From Bacillota bacterium (GTDB lineage: Bacteria; Bacillota_B; Desulfitobacteriia; Desulfitobacteriales; Desulfitobacteriaceae): a DNA stretch of 6,344 bases. This document shows, piece by piece, positions 5,696-6,344 of this stretch. Both the position numbers and the translations under genes were made by a program. The stretch is taken from the NCBI GenBank assembly GCA_021779415.1, contig JAJYAS010000217.1:1-6344 (forward strand), read 5' to 3'. Each line of letters begins with the position of its first letter. The stretch's first letter is position 1. Under the pieces are notes generated by a model. The model was not told the origin of the DNA. It worked only from the letters and a program-made list of their open reading frames with translations, and searched no databases.

Positions 5696-6344
5696 TTATC
5701 AAGACTACGCAGCAAAACAAATTCTGGACAAGCCCGCATGTGGACTCCTCCTCGATTTAGGCATGGGAAAAACGGTGGTAACTTTGACAGCGATTAATGA
5801 ACTTCTCCACGAGGTCAAACGTGTTCTGGTTATTGCTCCGCTGCGAGTCGCTGAGGACACTTGGAGTAAGGAGTGTGAGAAGTGGGATCACCTAAAATAC
5901 CTCAAAATTGCTAAAGTCTTAGGGCCGGAGAAGGTTCGGGTGGCAGCTCTGAAATCGAAAGCAGATATTTACGTTATCAACCGGGAGAACGTAACATGGC
6001 TGGTCGAGCACTATGGGAAGGACTGGCCGTTTGACTTAGTTGTGATCGACGAACTCTCCAGCTTCAAGTCTGCTAGTGCTAAACGGTTTAAGGCCCTTCG
6101 CAAAGTTCGACCTCTTATCAAACGAATTGTGGGCCTAACAGGGACACCAGCTCCTAACGGACTTATGGACCTCTGGCCTCAAATTTATTTACTGGACAGA
6201 GGAGAACGCTTGGGGAAGACATTGGGGGGTTATCGGGATAGGTACTTCGTACCGGATCGGCGAAATCGCGAAGTCATCTTCAGCTACAAGCTCAAGCCGG
6301 AGGCAGAGAAGGCCATTTATGAAAAGATCTCGGACATCTGTGTG
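5676..6344 (+). CDS. SNF2-family DEAD/DEAH-type helicase, N-terminal part (runs off the right edge)
   Basis: The frame opens at ATG 5676, inside the VRR-NUC gene (20-nt overlap), and stays open for 223 codons to the end of the window. The protein starts MRYTPHDYQDYAAKQIL, a Q-motif-like start with Y8 and Q9. It then shows motif I DLGMGKT (27-33, K32), motif Ia VLVIAPLRVAEDTW (50-63), motif II VVIDELSSFK (122-131, D125 and E126, a DELS variant normal for phage SNF2 proteins) and motif III GLTGTPAPN (153-161). This is the first RecA-like lobe of a superfamily 2 SNF2-type ATPase. The second lobe, with motifs IV to VI, lies beyond the window. It probably translocates on dsDNA during phage replication or recombination together with the coupled VRR-NUC nuclease. 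No strong ribosome binding site is seen before 5676 (GTGG at 5672), which suggests translational coupling. Confidence 0.93.
   Translation, partial: MRYTPHDYQDYAAKQILDKPACGLLLDLGMGKTVVTLTAINELLHEVKRVLVIAPLRVAEDTWSKECEKWDHLKYLKIAKVLGPEKVRVAALKSKADIYVINRENVTWLVEHYGKDWPFDLVVIDELSSFKSASAKRFKALRKVRPLIKRIVGLTGTPAPNGLMDLWPQIYLLDRGERLGKTLGGYRDRYFVPDRRNREVIFSYKLKPEAEKAIYEKISDICV

Noticed and set aside
5287..5739. A 150-codon open frame on the minus strand over the repeat region and the nuclease gene
   Set aside because: It runs opposite to a well-supported VRR-NUC gene, shows no recognisable motif, and its composition follows from the plus-strand codons and the repeats.

Overview
The window is a dense, single-strand (+) early replication and recombination module of a temperate-type phage or prophage, most likely from a Firmicute. 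That assignment rests on intermediate base composition, strong GGAGG-type ribosome binding sites, and a gene order I associate with clostridial/bacillar (pro)phages: DUF2815 ssDNA-binding protein, family A DNA polymerase, a tiny basic protein, a VapE-type primase/helicase, a VRR-NUC nuclease and a SNF2-type helicase. The exact host cannot be read from the sequence, and no integrase, repressor, structural gene, tRNA or CRISPR is present.

Layout: (1) 1-99, the C-terminal end of an unidentified upstream gene. (2) 96-650, a DUF2815 ssDNA-binding-like protein with a very acidic tail. (3) 647-2593, an exonuclease-polymerase of DNA polymerase family A. (4) 2605-2760, a 51-residue basic protein with a GTG start. 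(5) 2741-5098, a 785-residue VapE-type protein with a primase-like N-terminus and a P-loop helicase C-terminus. (6) 5099-5413, a roughly 315-bp intergenic region full of repeats. (7) 5414-5695, a VRR-NUC nuclease. (8) 5676 to the right edge, the N-terminal 223 residues of a SNF2-family helicase. Genes 1 to 5 and 7 to 8 overlap or nearly abut (two ATGA junctions, two 20-nt overlaps), so they look translationally coupled in one or two polycistronic messages.

Together the genes make an almost self-contained replisome: ssDNA coating (DUF2815), primer synthesis and unwinding (VapE-type protein), proofreading synthesis (polymerase, which has no 5'-3' exonuclease domain), and fork or recombination processing (VRR-NUC plus SNF2).

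The most interesting part is the intergenic region. It contains five copies of a 15-bp element made of two GTWAAC-like hexamers exactly 9 bp apart (starts 5116, 5139, 5191, 5277, 5388), plus single hexamers at 5095 and 5233. These surround an AT-rich stretch with tandem ATATAAAGG 9-mers and a GC-rich stretch with three GCGCGTGA copies. Lying directly behind the primase/helicase gene, it is a good candidate for the replication origin of the element, or for an operator array controlling the nuclease/helicase genes. The first inverted pair of elements also forms a hairpin followed by a T tract, which could act as a terminator for the upstream operon.
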